Positions 35,364-44,224 are shown, counted from the first letter of the stretch. The stretch: 64,000 nucleotides of DNA from Eubacterium sp. (GCA_017463985.1 JAFUEH010000016.1:62001-126000); one strand, 5' to 3'. Made by a program: numbers and translations. Notes: generated by a model from the letters alone, not told the origin.

Positions 35364-36382
35364 AAAAAGCTATTCAAAAATGGATGGCCGCTTTGTTGGC
35401 GGCAATGATATTACTGATTAGTTGTACGCCTGCCTTTGCCGCGAGCGGTCAATGGATATGCTCCGGCAGCCGCTGGTGGTACCGACACGCGGACGCGTCC
35501 TATACCGTCGACGGCTGGGAAAAAATCAATAACACTTGGTACCGGTTTGACAAGCAGGGCTGGATGCAGACCGGATGGGTCAAGGATAAAGGAAAATGGT
35601 ATTATCTGAATCCTTCCGGTGTCATGCGTACCGGCTGGCTGAAATATAAGGGCCAGTGGTATTACCTCAACCCCAGTAACGGCAGAATGCTGACGGGACA
35701 GCAGGGAATAGAAGAATGGATAGATGATAAAACCCTATCAGTCAAGTATTATTATTTCGACAGTAACGGCGCCATGCGTACCGGTTTTCAGCGAATCAAC
35801 GGCGGTTTGTATTTCTATAATAATGACGGCGAGATGCGTACTGGTTGGTATACTGCCCCAAACGGTAATTGCTACTTTTTTGACGATGCACGTGATAGCG
35901 AAAAAATGGGCAAGGCGTATGTCGGCTGGCACGGTCGCTATTATTTCAATAAGAACGGCGTGCAGCAGAAGGACACGGTGGTAGACGGGCGGTATATTGA
36001 TGAGCACGGCGTTGTACGTGACGAACCGGGTATCACCTTGACGCGAGATATCCGCGGTGTTGCCGTTTGGTATGGCTGTACGGAAGTTCCGTCAGAAAAG
36101 AATTACCGTATTTCAATGCAGTATCGCAACCCGGAGGCGTATGCTTCGCTCAAAAGCTTCTTCCTGTCGTTGACGCCGACAGAGCAGACCGTGCCTTATG
36201 AGGATGAGCGCAGCTGCCAACACCCGATCTATGCCGTTACCGTATATTATGATGAAAACGTCAGCCGTGAACAGGAGGTCATTTACGTCTATCCTACCTA
36301 CGGCGTGGCGCGCTGTGAGGGCGTGAACTATACGGTCGATATCGACGCTTTTGAAGCGCTTGTGAAGGAATGGGCTTGCTAA
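35360..36382 (+). CDS. Secreted wall-binding (GW/YYF repeat) protein, paralogue 1
   Basis: A 340-residue exported protein. The signal peptide (about 1-28) ends TPAFAA; LISC inside it also resembles a lipobox, so lipidation is possible but less likely. Residues about 30-215 are choline-binding-type repeats (GWxxxxGxWYYLNPxGxMxTG). The last 115 residues form a separate domain starting GITLTRDIRG and ending YTVDIDAFEALVKEW, which I do not recognise but which is shared with the next gene. Its ATG overlaps the anti-sigma stop (ATGA), so it belongs to the sigma operon. Confidence 0.82.
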   Translation: MKKAIQKWMAALLAAMILLISCTPAFAASGQWICSGSRWWYRHADASYTVDGWEKINNTWYRFDKQGWMQTGWVKDKGKWYYLNPSGVMRTGWLKYKGQWYYLNPSNGRMLTGQQGIEEWIDDKTLSVKYYYFDSNGAMRTGFQRINGGLYFYNNDGEMRTGWYTAPNGNCYFFDDARDSEKMGKAYVGWHGRYYFNKNGVQQKDTVVDGRYIDEHGVVRDEPGITLTRDIRGVAVWYGCTEVPSEKNYRISMQYRNPEAYASLKSFFLSLTPTEQTVPYEDERSCQHPIYAVTVYYDENVSREQEVIYVYPTYGVARCEGVNYTVDIDAFEALVKEWAC

Positions 36383-36395
36383 AGGAGGAAAAACG

Positions 36396-37196
36396 ATGAA
36401 AAAGAATAGCAGTAGAATACTGGCTGCGGTTTTAGCCGTTATGCTGTTGTGGAGCAGCTGTACGCCGGCTTTTGCAGCAAGCGGTAAGTGGATACGTTCT
36501 GGTAGGCGCTGGTGGTACCGTCATGCGGATTATTCCTACACGGTTGACGGCTGGGAAAAAATTAAAGGCTGTTGGTATCGCTTTGATAAGCAGGGCTGGA
36601 TGCAGACCGGATGGGTGAAGGATAACGGCAGCTGGTATTACCTGATCGAAAGCGGCTCTGTAGAGGGCGCTATGTTTGTCGGCTATTACTATGATGTTAA
36701 GACGGAACAAACCTATTATCTGAAACCTAACGGAAAAATGGCGACCGGTTGGGTAAAGGATACGTTCGGCACTTGGAAATATTTTGACGCCTCCGGCAGG
36801 ATGGCGCGCAGTCAAATCGTGAACGGTAAGTATTATGTTGACGCCGACGGCGCGTGGATTAAGGACGTCGGGTTGACGCTTACCAAGCCGGTGCAGGAGG
36901 TCGTGCTCTGCTATTCGCGCTATCAGGATGGTGAGGAGGTACTGTACACAGTAAAAAGCACGGAAAATGCTGCGGAGCTGCAGTCCTTTACCGCATATTT
37001 TAACACGGTGAAGAACAGCGAGAAGAAGCTGAATTTAGAGGAAAGAGAGACAAAACAGGATCGCCTTTCTATCTATCTTATTTACAAAGACACGCACGAA
37101 TACCTCTGTGTTTATCCCGATGGACGGCTGTACTGTAACGGTTATGATTATACAGTGGATTATGAAGCGTTGTTTGCGCTCTATAAGGCAGTGTAA
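36396..37196 (+). CDS. Secreted wall-binding (GW/YYF repeat) protein, paralogue 2
   Basis: A 266-residue paralogue of the preceding protein: the same signal peptide pattern (SSCTPAFAA), a near-identical first repeat region (RRWWYRHADYSYTVDGWEKI) but fewer repeats, and the same type of C-terminal domain (GLTLTKPVQEVV to YTVDYEALFALYKAV). It begins 13 bases after paralogue 1 with AAAGGAGG, so it is the fourth operon gene and a tandem duplicate. Function is unknown; it probably sits on teichoic or peptidoglycan-linked choline-like groups outside the cell. Confidence 0.82.
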   Translation: MKKNSSRILAAVLAVMLLWSSCTPAFAASGKWIRSGRRWWYRHADYSYTVDGWEKIKGCWYRFDKQGWMQTGWVKDNGSWYYLIESGSVEGAMFVGYYYDVKTEQTYYLKPNGKMATGWVKDTFGTWKYFDASGRMARSQIVNGKYYVDADGAWIKDVGLTLTKPVQEVVLCYSRYQDGEEVLYTVKSTENAAELQSFTAYFNTVKNSEKKLNLEERETKQDRLSIYLIYKDTHEYLCVYPDGRLYCNGYDYTVDYEALFALYKAV

Positions 37197-37209
37197 GCAT
37201 ATAATAAAT

Positions 37210-37243
37210 GCCGCGGACTCGATGTGTCCGCGGCTTTGTTTTT
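37210..37243. terminator. Terminator between the sigma operon and gpmI
   Basis: A 9-bp GC-rich stem (GCCGCGGAC / GTCCGCGGC), 7-base loop, then TTTGTTTTTT on the plus strand. It serves convergent genes. Confidence 0.92.
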
Positions 37244-37248
37244 TACAC

Positions 37249-38781
37249 TTATTCTATGATGGATACGCCTGTCATTTCCTCCGGCTGGGGCAGGTTCATG
37301 ACCTTGAGCATCGTCGGTACGATGTCGCACAGTCTGCCGCCCTCGCGCAGCGTGACATCACCGCAATTAACGCAGATAAACGGTACTACGTTGGTGGTGT
37401 GCGCCGTGAACGGTGAGCCGTCCGGCTCCATCATAACGTCGGCATTACCGTGGTCAGCGGTGACGAACAGCGTGCCGCCGTTGTCCATGACCGCCTCATA
37501 CAGAGAGCCAACGCAGGCGTCCACCGCCTCTACCGCCTTAACAGCTGCGTCGAATACGCCGGTATGACCGACCATATCGCAGTTGGCAAAGTTGATGATC
37601 ACCACGTCGTATTTGCCGCTGCGCACGGCTTCGTTCAGCTTTTCGCTGACCTCGAAGGCGCTCATCTCCGGCTTCAGGTCGTAGGTCGCTACCTTAGGGG
37701 AGGGGATTAAAATTCTATCCTCGCCTTCGTTAACCGCTTCTACACCGCCGTTAAAGAAGAAGGTGACGTGCGCATATTTTTCCGTTTCGGCAATTCGCAG
37801 CTGGGTCATGCCGCGGTTAGCCAGATATTCACCGAAGGTGTTGGTGAGCACCTGCGGCTTAAAGGCAACGTCTACGTTCGGCATGGTGGCGTCGTACTGG
37901 GTCATGCATACGTAATTGACCGGAAAACGGTCACGCGCAAAGCCGGTGAAGCCGTCGTCTACGAAGGTACGGGTGATCTCTCGCGCTCTGTCGGGACGGA
38001 AGTTGAAGAATACCACGCTGTCGTTTGCACCGATTCTGCCCTCGTTTTCCAGCGTAACGGTCGGGAGAATAAACTCGTCCGTTAAATGCTTGCCGTCGCC
38101 GTCAACCGTTTCATAAGACGCTTCAATCGCGGCAACCGGATCCGTGTTGAAATTACCCTTGCCGAACACGAAGGCGTCATAAGCCTTCTTCACTCTGTCC
38201 CAGTTATTATCTCTGTCCATGGCATAGTATCTGCCGGTGACGGTAGCAACCTTGCCAACGCCGATCTCGTTCATTTTTGCAATGGCCTCGGCAACATAAT
38301 CCTTGCCGCTGGTAGGCGGTACGTCACGGCCGTCCATAATGCAGTGCAGATATACCTTATCCTGTCCGAGACGCTTTGCCAGCTCTACGATCGCCCAAAC
38401 GTGTGTGTTGTGTGAATGGACGCCGCCATCGCTCATTAAGCCCATCAGGTGCAGCGCCGTGCCGTTTTCAACTGATTGATTAATGGCCTTGCAAAGCGCT
38501 TCATTTTCAAAAAAGTCGCCGTCCTGAATGGATTTTGTAATTCTGGTCAGCTCTTGGTATACCACTCTGCCGGCGCCCATGTTCGTGTGGCCGACCTCGG
38601 AGTTGCCCATCTGACCGTCCGGCAGACCGACATCCAGTCCGGAAGCGCCGATGTAGGTGTAAGGATACTTTTCCATCAGCATATCCAGATTCGGCTTTTT
38701 GGCAGCTGCTACGGCATTACCGTACGCGCTCGGATTATGACCGCAGCCGTCCATAATGCAAAGTACATTTGTTTTTTTCAT
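37249..38781 (-). CDS. gpmI: 2,3-bisphosphoglycerate-independent phosphoglycerate mutase
   Basis: This manganese enzyme interconverts 3- and 2-phosphoglycerate. The 510-residue protein has the N-terminal metal motif (CIMDGCGHN, where most homologues have DGWG or DGFG), the phosphoserine loop PDGQMGNSEVGHTNMGAGR, MDGRDVPPTSG and the C-terminal TADHGNAD metal motif. Length is standard. It is the last gene of the minus-strand glycolytic operon; gap and eno are not in the window. Confidence 0.96.
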   Translation of the reverse strand: MKKTNVLCIMDGCGHNPSAYGNAVAAAKKPNLDMLMEKYPYTYIGASGLDVGLPDGQMGNSEVGHTNMGAGRVVYQELTRITKSIQDGDFFENEALCKAINQSVENGTALHLMGLMSDGGVHSHNTHVWAIVELAKRLGQDKVYLHCIMDGRDVPPTSGKDYVAEAIAKMNEIGVGKVATVTGRYYAMDRDNNWDRVKKAYDAFVFGKGNFNTDPVAAIEASYETVDGDGKHLTDEFILPTVTLENEGRIGANDSVVFFNFRPDRAREITRTFVDDGFTGFARDRFPVNYVCMTQYDATMPNVDVAFKPQVLTNTFGEYLANRGMTQLRIAETEKYAHVTFFFNGGVEAVNEGEDRILIPSPKVATYDLKPEMSAFEVSEKLNEAVRSGKYDVVIINFANCDMVGHTGVFDAAVKAVEAVDACVGSLYEAVMDNGGTLFVTADHGNADVMMEPDGSPFTAHTTNVVPFICVNCGDVTLREGGRLCDIVPTMLKVMNLPQPEEMTGVSIIE

Positions 38782-38801
38782 AGTGTATCTCCTGAAAATA
38801 A

Positions 38802-38819
38802 GGGCGGAAAACTCCGCCC
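38802..38819 (-). promoter_or_regulatory. Intergenic hairpin between tpiA and gpmI
   Basis: GGGCGGA-AAAC-TCCGCCC forms a 7-bp stem. Read on the minus strand it is followed by TTATTTT, so it could partly terminate transcription or set mRNA stability between tpiA and gpmI. Confidence 0.55.
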
Positions 38820-38833
38820 CGTTTTAATATGAT

Positions 38834-39601
38834 TTATCTGCTTGCTGCCTTTACGATGACGGAGAAGTCGTTTGCCTTGAGGGAAGCGCCGCCGATCAGA
38901 CCGCCGTCAACGTTTTCCTTATCCAGCAGCTCTTCTGCGTTGGCTGCGTTCATGGAGCCGCCGTACTGTACAACAAATTTGTCAGCAGCTTCCTTGCTGT
39001 AAAGATCAGCAATCACCTGACGGATGTAGCCGTTAACTTCGTCAGCCTGGTCAGCCGTAGCGGTCTTACCGGTGCCGATGGCCCATACCGGCTCATAAGC
39101 GATGATAACCTTGTCAAGTTCTTCTTCCTTTACGCCAAGAAGGGCGATCTTCGTCTGCTTGCCGACGATTTCAAAGGTAACGCCCTGTTCTCTTTCTTCC
39201 AGTACCTCGCCAACGCAAAGGATAACGGTCAGACCGTTGTCCAGCGCAGCGCGTACTCTCTTATTCACCGTTTCGTCTGTCTCACCGAAATACTGACGTC
39301 TTTCGCTGTGGCCGATGATAACATAAGGAACGCCCATTGCCTTGAGCATCGGTGCGGATACCTCGCCGGTGAAGGCGCCCTTTTCTGCCCAGTGACAGTT
39401 CTCAGCACCGATTTTGATGTTGGAGCCCTCAGCGGCTGCCAGCGCTGCCTGCAGGTCAATAAACGGTGCGCAGATAACGACGTCGCAGTCTGCCTCCGCT
39501 ACCAGCGGCTTCATTTCATTGATGAGCGCCGTCGTCTGCTCTGGTGTGTTGTTCATCTTCCAGTTGCCAGCGATAACGGCTTTTCTAAGTGCTTTGTTCA
39601 T
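38834..39601 (-). CDS. tpiA: Triosephosphate isomerase
   Basis: TIM interconverts dihydroxyacetone phosphate and glyceraldehyde 3-phosphate. The 255-residue barrel protein has the GNWKMN substrate Lys motif near residue 12, catalytic His in IIGHSERRQYF, catalytic Glu in IAYEPVWAIGTG and the phosphate loops YGGSM and GGLIGGAS. GGAGGTATAAATC precedes the ATG. It lies between gpmI and the zinc-ribbon gene in the same direction. Confidence 0.97.
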   Translation of the reverse strand: MNKALRKAVIAGNWKMNNTPEQTTALINEMKPLVAEADCDVVICAPFIDLQAALAAAEGSNIKIGAENCHWAEKGAFTGEVSAPMLKAMGVPYVIIGHSERRQYFGETDETVNKRVRAALDNGLTVILCVGEVLEEREQGVTFEIVGKQTKIALLGVKEEELDKVIIAYEPVWAIGTGKTATADQADEVNGYIRQVIADLYSKEAADKFVVQYGGSMNAANAEELLDKENVDGGLIGGASLKANDFSVIVKAASR

Positions 39602-39630
39602 GATTTATACCTCCGATGATATGAAATAGG

Positions 39631-40206
39631 TTATTGCAGCTTGTTGCCGCAGCCTGCGCAGAATGTAGCGCCTGCCATATTCTCACGACCGCATTGCGGA
39701 CAGTAACGAACGCCGGTAGCCGGCTGCTCAGGATACTGTGCCTGCGGTTGGGCAGGAGACTGCACTTGCGGTTGTGTAGGATATTGTCCCTGCGGCTGCT
39801 GCGGATATTGATTTTGCAGCTGTGGCTGTTGCGGCTGCGCTATGACCAGCGGCTTATCAAGCCTTACGGGCTGCGTAGTCGGTGCCAGCTGACTGACTAA
39901 GGTTTCGATACGGTTTTTCAGGGCTTTGTTCGGAATCGCTCCGACGAAGCCGTCCAGATCCAGCTCACCGACGTAAACACCCGGGAAGAGGGCGTATCTG
40001 GTAAATGCCTCAATGGTAACGGTTTGCTGATAGACGTGAATACGTATATACTGCGGCGCCGTCAGAATGCCGACGCCTTTCTTATACCATTGCTCGTTTT
40101 TATACTCCGCCGGCTGAAAGCCCTCTGCGGCGTAGAAGCCATCAACCACCGCGCTGATCTGCTGATCTGTATAACCGGAATTGAATTGTAATGTATATCT
40201 TGACAT
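39631..40206 (-). CDS. Zinc-ribbon protein of unknown function in the glycolytic operon
   Basis: A 191-residue protein with three parts: an N-terminal globular domain of about 110 residues (SRYTLQFNSGYTDQQISAVV to LDGFVGAIPNKALKNRIETL), a Gln/Pro-rich linker built of QPQxQxPxQ units (about 120-165), and a C-terminal zinc ribbon with two CxxC pairs (CPQCGRENMAGATFCAGCG). No membrane segment or enzyme motif. It is placed between pgk and tpiA with short gaps, so it is co-expressed with glycolysis, but nothing shows a metabolic role. Confidence 0.75.
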   Translation of the reverse strand: MSRYTLQFNSGYTDQQISAVVDGFYAAEGFQPAEYKNEQWYKKGVGILTAPQYIRIHVYQQTVTIEAFTRYALFPGVYVGELDLDGFVGAIPNKALKNRIETLVSQLAPTTQPVRLDKPLVIAQPQQPQLQNQYPQQPQGQYPTQPQVQSPAQPQAQYPEQPATGVRYCPQCGRENMAGATFCAGCGNKLQ

Positions 40207-40220
40207 TGCTGAAGACTCAA

Positions 40221-41417
40221 TTATTTATCCTGCAGCGCAGCGATACCCGGCAGCTCTTTGCCCTCCAGGAATTCCAGCGAAGCGCCGCCGCCGGTGGAAA
40301 TGTGGCTCATCTTGTCAGCAAAGCCGAGCTTGGTAACGGCTGCCACGCTGTCGCCGCCGCCGATGATAGAGATAGCGCCGCTTTCTGCTACTGCATTGGC
40401 AACAGCTACCGTACCGGCTTCAAACTGCTTCCATTCAGATACGCCCATCGGACCGTTCCAAATCACAGTGCCTGCGCCCTTGATGGCATCCACAAACAGC
40501 TTCTGAGAAGCCGGACCGATGTCAAGACCCATCCAGCCGTCAGGAATCTCATCGGAATTCACAACCTGTGCTTCGGTGTTTTCGTCGTATTCCTTGCCGA
40601 CCTTGTTGTCGACCGGAATCAGGAAGTTAACGCCCTTTTCCTTTGCTTGCGCCATCATTTCACCGGCCTTTTCAACCCAGTCAGCCTCCAGCAGAGAATC
40701 ACCGATGGAGTGGCCGAGGTATTTCATAAAGGTATAGGCCATGCCGCCGCCGATAATGATGGTGTCGCACTTTTCGATCAGGTTAGTGATAACGCCGATC
40801 TTGTCAGATACCTTAGCGCCGCCGAGAATAGCGACCAGCGGTCTCTTCGGGTTAGCGAGCGCACCGCCCATGAATTCGATTTCCTTTTGAATCAGGTAAC
40901 CGCATACTGCCGGCAGATAGGCTGCTACACCGGTGGTGGAGCAATGTGCTCTGTGCGCGGTACCGAAGGCGTCGTTCACAAAAATATCAGCAAGGGAAGC
41001 AAGCTCCTTGGAGAAGTTCTCTTCGTTTTTGGTTTCTTCCTTTCTGTATCTTACGTTTTCAAGCAGCATGACCTCGCCGTCCTGCAGGGCAGCTGCCATT
41101 GCCTTGGCGTTGTCACCGACGACCTCGGGATCCTCTGCCAGCTTGACCTCTGTGCCGAGGTATTCAGACAGCTTCTTTGCTACCGGTGCCAGACTGAATT
41201 CGGGCTTGTATTCTCCCTTCGGTCTGCCCAGGTGAGAGCAAAGAATAACCTTTGCGCCGTTTTCCATCAGGTATTTGATGGTAGGAAGAGCAGCAACGAT
41301 TCTTTTGTCGTTGGTGATTTCGCCGTCTTTCAACGGAACATTGAAGTCGCAGCGAGCAAGAACTCTCTTGCCTTTGACGTCGATATCTTCAATTGTCTTC
41401 TTGTTTAAAGCGTCCAT
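40221..41417 (-). CDS. pgk: Phosphoglycerate kinase
   Basis: The enzyme makes ATP from 1,3-bisphosphoglycerate. The 398-residue two-lobed protein has [16 protein letters not shown] near residue 17, [18 protein letters not shown], the [14 protein letters not shown] block, [12 protein letters not shown] and [15 protein letters not shown] for nucleotide binding, ending with [16 protein letters not shown]. First gene of the minus-strand operon, with AAGGAGATC upstream and a consensus-like promoter. Confidence 0.97.
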   Translation of the reverse strand: MDALNKKTIEDIDVKGKRVLARCDFNVPLKDGEITNDKRIVAALPTIKYLMENGAKVILCSHLGRPKGEYKPEFSLAPVAKKLSEYLGTEVKLAEDPEVVGDNAKAMAAALQDGEVMLLENVRYRKEETKNEENFSKELASLADIFVNDAFGTAHRAHCSTTGVAAYLPAVCGYLIQKEIEFMGGALANPKRPLVAILGGAKVSDKIGVITNLIEKCDTIIIGGGMAYTFMKYLGHSIGDSLLEADWVEKAGEMMAQAKEKGVNFLIPVDNKVGKEYDENTEAQVVNSDEIPDGWMGLDIGPASQKLFVDAIKGAGTVIWNGPMGVSEWKQFEAGTVAVANAVAESGAISIIGGGDSVAAVTKLGFADKMSHISTGGGASLEFLEGKELPGIAALQDK

Positions 41418-41459
41418 GAAAATGATCTCCTTTATTTTGTTTAAATTTTAACGATTACC

Positions 41460-41488
41460 ATTATATATGATTCAAAATAAATATGCAA
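41460..41488 (-). promoter_or_regulatory. Promoter of the pgk-tpiA-gpmI operon
   Basis: On the minus strand, -35 TTGCAT (41488-41483), 17-base spacer, -10 TATAAT (41465-41460). Confidence 0.78.
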
Positions 41489-41553
41489 CTATTTTTTTAT
41501 TTTATAATATATTGCTGACAATAAAAAGCGCTGTAACCGCTGATTTCTCCAAT

Positions 41554-41580
41554 AAAAAAACGGCTGATTATACAGCCGCT
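41554..41580 (-). terminator. Terminator of the ypeB-lipoprotein unit
   Basis: CGGCTG and CAGCCG (41561-41566 with 41573-41578) form a short GC-rich stem with an AT loop, followed on the minus strand by seven T residues. Confidence 0.85.
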
Positions 41581-41590
41581 TGCGATGATA

Positions 41591-41902
41591 TTAATCCATT
41601 GCGTCCGACACAGCGTCTCCCGCCTCGTCGATCGCTCCGCCAACACCGTCAGCCACATCGTCCACACCATGACCGATGTCGTCGCCAACCTCGTCGGCGC
41701 GGTCCTTTGCCTCTTCGCCTGCTTGTGACAGATCTTCACCGATCTGACCGGTGGTGGCATTGTTACGCGTTGTTGCAGCGGTAGTGCTGACGGTTGTGGA
41801 AGTGCTGTCCAGCGTGTTGCCGTCCATTCTGTCATTGCGGCAGGCGGCGAATACGGCTGCTGCCAGCAGAACAGTTAAAGTAATTACAATTAATCTTTTC
41901 AT
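41591..41902 (-). CDS. Small predicted lipoprotein with amphipathic acidic repeats
   Basis: A 103-residue exported protein starting MKRLIVITLTVLLAAAVFAAC; the FAAC lipobox suggests a diacylglycerol-modified Cys21. A Thr/Ser-rich spacer is followed by a very acidic stretch of repeated Asp/Ala/Gly heptad-like units (EDLSQAGEEAKDRADEVGDD and onward), likely amphipathic helices. AAAGGAAA supports the start at 41902 rather than the longer upstream frame. It lies 73 bases after ypeB on the same strand and may be part of the same unit. Function is unknown. Confidence 0.72.
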   Translation of the reverse strand: MKRLIVITLTVLLAAAVFAACRNDRMDGNTLDSTSTTVSTTAATTRNNATTGQIGEDLSQAGEEAKDRADEVGDDIGHGVDDVADGVGGAIDEAGDAVSDAMD

Positions 41903-41975
41903 AAACAATTTCCTTTCAAAATTTTCTTTTAATAGTATGGTCATTTTTTTGCAGATTATGCTTCGTCCTGGCACA

Positions 41976-43304
41976 CTATTTGACCATGGTGCCGTCGTCC
42001 GTATACAGCAGAAGCATAATATCCTCCTCCTGTCCGGTCTGTGCATTGATATATACCAGTGTGTCCTCGCCGGTATCGGTACTGGTGCAGTTTAGCTCCC
42101 AGCACTGTGCCTCTGTGCCGTTTTCCTTAGGGATCAGACACGCCTTGACAGCGTGAGCGTTCAGGTACGGCGACAGTCGGGCGAGCGCTTCGTCCTGAGA
42201 TAGTGCGCTGCTGAACGCCGACCGATCCGTGTGATTGGTCAGATACGTGGTGGCGTCTATGCCAACGATCGCGCCGTTTTCCATCGACACGGATACCTTG
42301 ATCAAATCGGGATAGCATATCATCTCGCCGTCGCGATAGGCGAAGTTGATGGTGCATACATTGTTGACGGTAGCGTAATAGGATTCGGTCATATTTTGGT
42401 AGCCGATACTGTCCAAAAAGCCCTCCGCCAGTGCCAGCGCGTTGGCTTCGCTGATGTTTTTTGCGTTGGCAACACCGGAATATAAAATATTTTTGATATA
42501 GCCTCCCTGCTTGGTAACAGAAACCGTATAGCGGCCGCTTTTGAAGGTGTAACAGGGGAGCAGTGATTGCTCGTCGGCCTCAAAGCTGAGCTTGCTTTGC
42601 GATACGTGCAGTGCCTTGGCGGCCAGCGCAAGGCATTCCTCCTTCGATTTGACCTCTGCCTCGTCCAAAAGCTGTGACTTTTTGTTCAGCACCTGGTCAG
42701 AAAACGGACCGTCATACAGCAGTGTCGGGAATGCTTCAAACGCCTTAGCACCGGTGGAAAAGGACGTATCCAGCGCGCCGGCAGACAGCGGAACGGTGTT
42801 CTTGACGCTGCCGTCGGTGATCCTAGCGCCGGCTGCCACCGTCTGAACCATTTCGTCCGCCTCGTCAGCGAACTGACGGGCATATTTCAACAGCCCTGCC
42901 AGGTTGCTGTGCTCCTGTTCGCTGATCATTTCACCACGCTCCAGCTTTGCGCCGATATACTGCGCATAGTCGCCTGCCTGCGATAAAAATTTATAGATGT
43001 TCCCTAGCTCCATTTGTGAGACCGGTAGTCGGCTGACTGCGTTTTTGGCAGTGGCGCACTGGGCGAACAGGTCGCGGCTGAGTGTTAGCAGCTCGCTGGG
43101 CGAATTGGAATACAACACCTTCGTCAGATCGGTGTTAACAGTGTCGAGGCTCTCGGATAATTCCGTGAGCGAGTGCTGATAGCTGACCTCCAGCTGCTGC
43201 TTGTAGGCGGTCATGCTGCGTGTGTTGATAACGGCAAAGGCTATCAGCACCGCTAATGCAAAAATCACATAAGAAATAATGCGAACGGTACGTCGTCTTG
43301 TCAT
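41976..43304 (-). CDS. ypeB: YpeB-like spore germination protein
   Basis: A 442-residue protein with one N-terminal membrane helix (about residues 10-27), a long helical region and PepSY-type repeats in the C-terminal half (for example SKEECLALAAKALHVSQSKL and SEANALALAEGFLDSIGYQNM). This matches YpeB, which in Bacillus stabilises the cortex-lytic enzyme SleB in spores. AAAGGAGG precedes the ATG. sleB is normally the adjacent upstream gene but is not present here; the divergent neighbour is proB. Confidence 0.85.
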   Translation of the reverse strand: MTRRRTVRIISYVIFALAVLIAFAVINTRSMTAYKQQLEVSYQHSLTELSESLDTVNTDLTKVLYSNSPSELLTLSRDLFAQCATAKNAVSRLPVSQMELGNIYKFLSQAGDYAQYIGAKLERGEMISEQEHSNLAGLLKYARQFADEADEMVQTVAAGARITDGSVKNTVPLSAGALDTSFSTGAKAFEAFPTLLYDGPFSDQVLNKKSQLLDEAEVKSKEECLALAAKALHVSQSKLSFEADEQSLLPCYTFKSGRYTVSVTKQGGYIKNILYSGVANAKNISEANALALAEGFLDSIGYQNMTESYYATVNNVCTINFAYRDGEMICYPDLIKVSVSMENGAIVGIDATTYLTNHTDRSAFSSALSQDEALARLSPYLNAHAVKACLIPKENGTEAQCWELNCTSTDTGEDTLVYINAQTGQEEDIMLLLYTDDGTMVK

Positions 43305-43373
43305 CAGTTTTCCTCCTTTATGTTTTCATCCGTTATTATTTACACAAACTTGAAAAAAATACAGGAGTTTTAT

Positions 43374-43402
43374 TTGCATATCCTGTAGCGCTGTGCTATA
43401 AT
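43374..43402 (+). promoter_or_regulatory. Promoter of proB-proA
   Basis: -35 TTGCAT (43374-43379), 17-base spacer, extended perfect -10 TGC-TATAAT (43394-43402). An inverted repeat ATATTAT-GAATT-ATAATAT (43401-43419) sits right at the predicted start point and could be an operator. The leader is about 26 bases, too short for a T-box. Confidence 0.75.
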
Positions 43403-43433
43403 ATTATGAATTATAATATGGGGTAGTATACGT

Positions 43434-44219
43434 ATGGGTGAATTTGAGAAAAAAAGAATAGTGGTCAAGGTCGGTACCTCTACGCTGACGCACGCCGCCA
43501 CCGGTAAGTCTAACATCGCCAGGATCCATAAGCTGGTTTCTGTTCTGTCAGATCTGCATAATATGGGACATGAAGTGATTTTGGTATCCTCCGGCGCGAT
43601 CGGTATTGGCTGGGGCAAGCTGGGACTGCGCGGTAAGCCTACCTTGGCGCGCGAACGGCAGGCGGCGGCTGCGGTCGGACAGGGAGAGCTGATGTTTATG
43701 TATGATCAGATGTTTTCAGAGTACGGCGTCGTCGTTTCGCAGCTGCTGTTTACCACCGACGCTTTGAAGCACGAGGACGGCAAGCAGCACCTGACCGATA
43801 CGTTCAACCAGCTGATCGAATTCGGTGCTATTCCGATCGTGAATGAAAACGACAGCGTTTCTGTTGAAGAGCTGTTCAACGGCGATAACGACCGCCTTTC
43901 TGCTTACGTTGCGGCGCTTACCGAAGCAGATTTACTGATTATGCTGACGGATACGGACGGCCTCTATGATGCTAATCCGGCAAAAGATCCGGCGGCGCGT
44001 CTGATTGAAACGGTAGACGCCATTACGCCGGAAATTGAAGCGGCGGCCGGCGGCGCAGGCAAAAAGGGAACCGGCGGCTTTGTGACCAAGATTCAGGCGG
44101 CTAAAATTGCAACGGCAGCCGGTATCCCCGTGGTCATTATGAACGGGCAGAAACCAACGAATATTTACCGCGTGATCGACGGTGAGAATATCGGCACTAA
44201 ATTTTTGGCAACGGAGTGA
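43434..44219 (+). CDS. proB: Glutamate 5-kinase (no PUA domain)
   Basis: The first enzyme of proline synthesis, phosphorylating glutamate. The 261-residue amino-acid-kinase protein has KRIVVKVGTSTL near residue 8, VSSGAIGIGWGKLG, NENDSVSVEEL and TGGFVTKIQAAKIA. It ends after the kinase fold, so it lacks the about 100-residue PUA domain found in E. coli and Bacillus ProB. Only a weak GGGGT ribosome binding site precedes the ATG. proA starts five bases after its stop. Confidence 0.95.
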   Translation: MGEFEKKRIVVKVGTSTLTHAATGKSNIARIHKLVSVLSDLHNMGHEVILVSSGAIGIGWGKLGLRGKPTLARERQAAAAVGQGELMFMYDQMFSEYGVVVSQLLFTTDALKHEDGKQHLTDTFNQLIEFGAIPIVNENDSVSVEELFNGDNDRLSAYVAALTEADLLIMLTDTDGLYDANPAKDPAARLIETVDAITPEIEAAAGGAGKKGTGGFVTKIQAAKIATAAGIPVVIMNGQKPTNIYRVIDGENIGTKFLATE

Positions 44220-44224
44220 GTAAA

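Noticed and set aside
35360-35446. Lipoprotein call for wall-binding paralogue 1
   Set aside because: LISC fits a lipobox, but the paralogue has WSSC and both have a better AFA-A signal peptidase I site, so secretion is more likely.
40191-41408. Long plus-strand open frame (405 codons)
   Set aside because: It is the mirror of pgk on the other strand, has no family features and no ribosome binding site.
43403-43433. T-box leader for proBA
   Set aside because: Only about 26 bases lie between the predicted start and the ATG.
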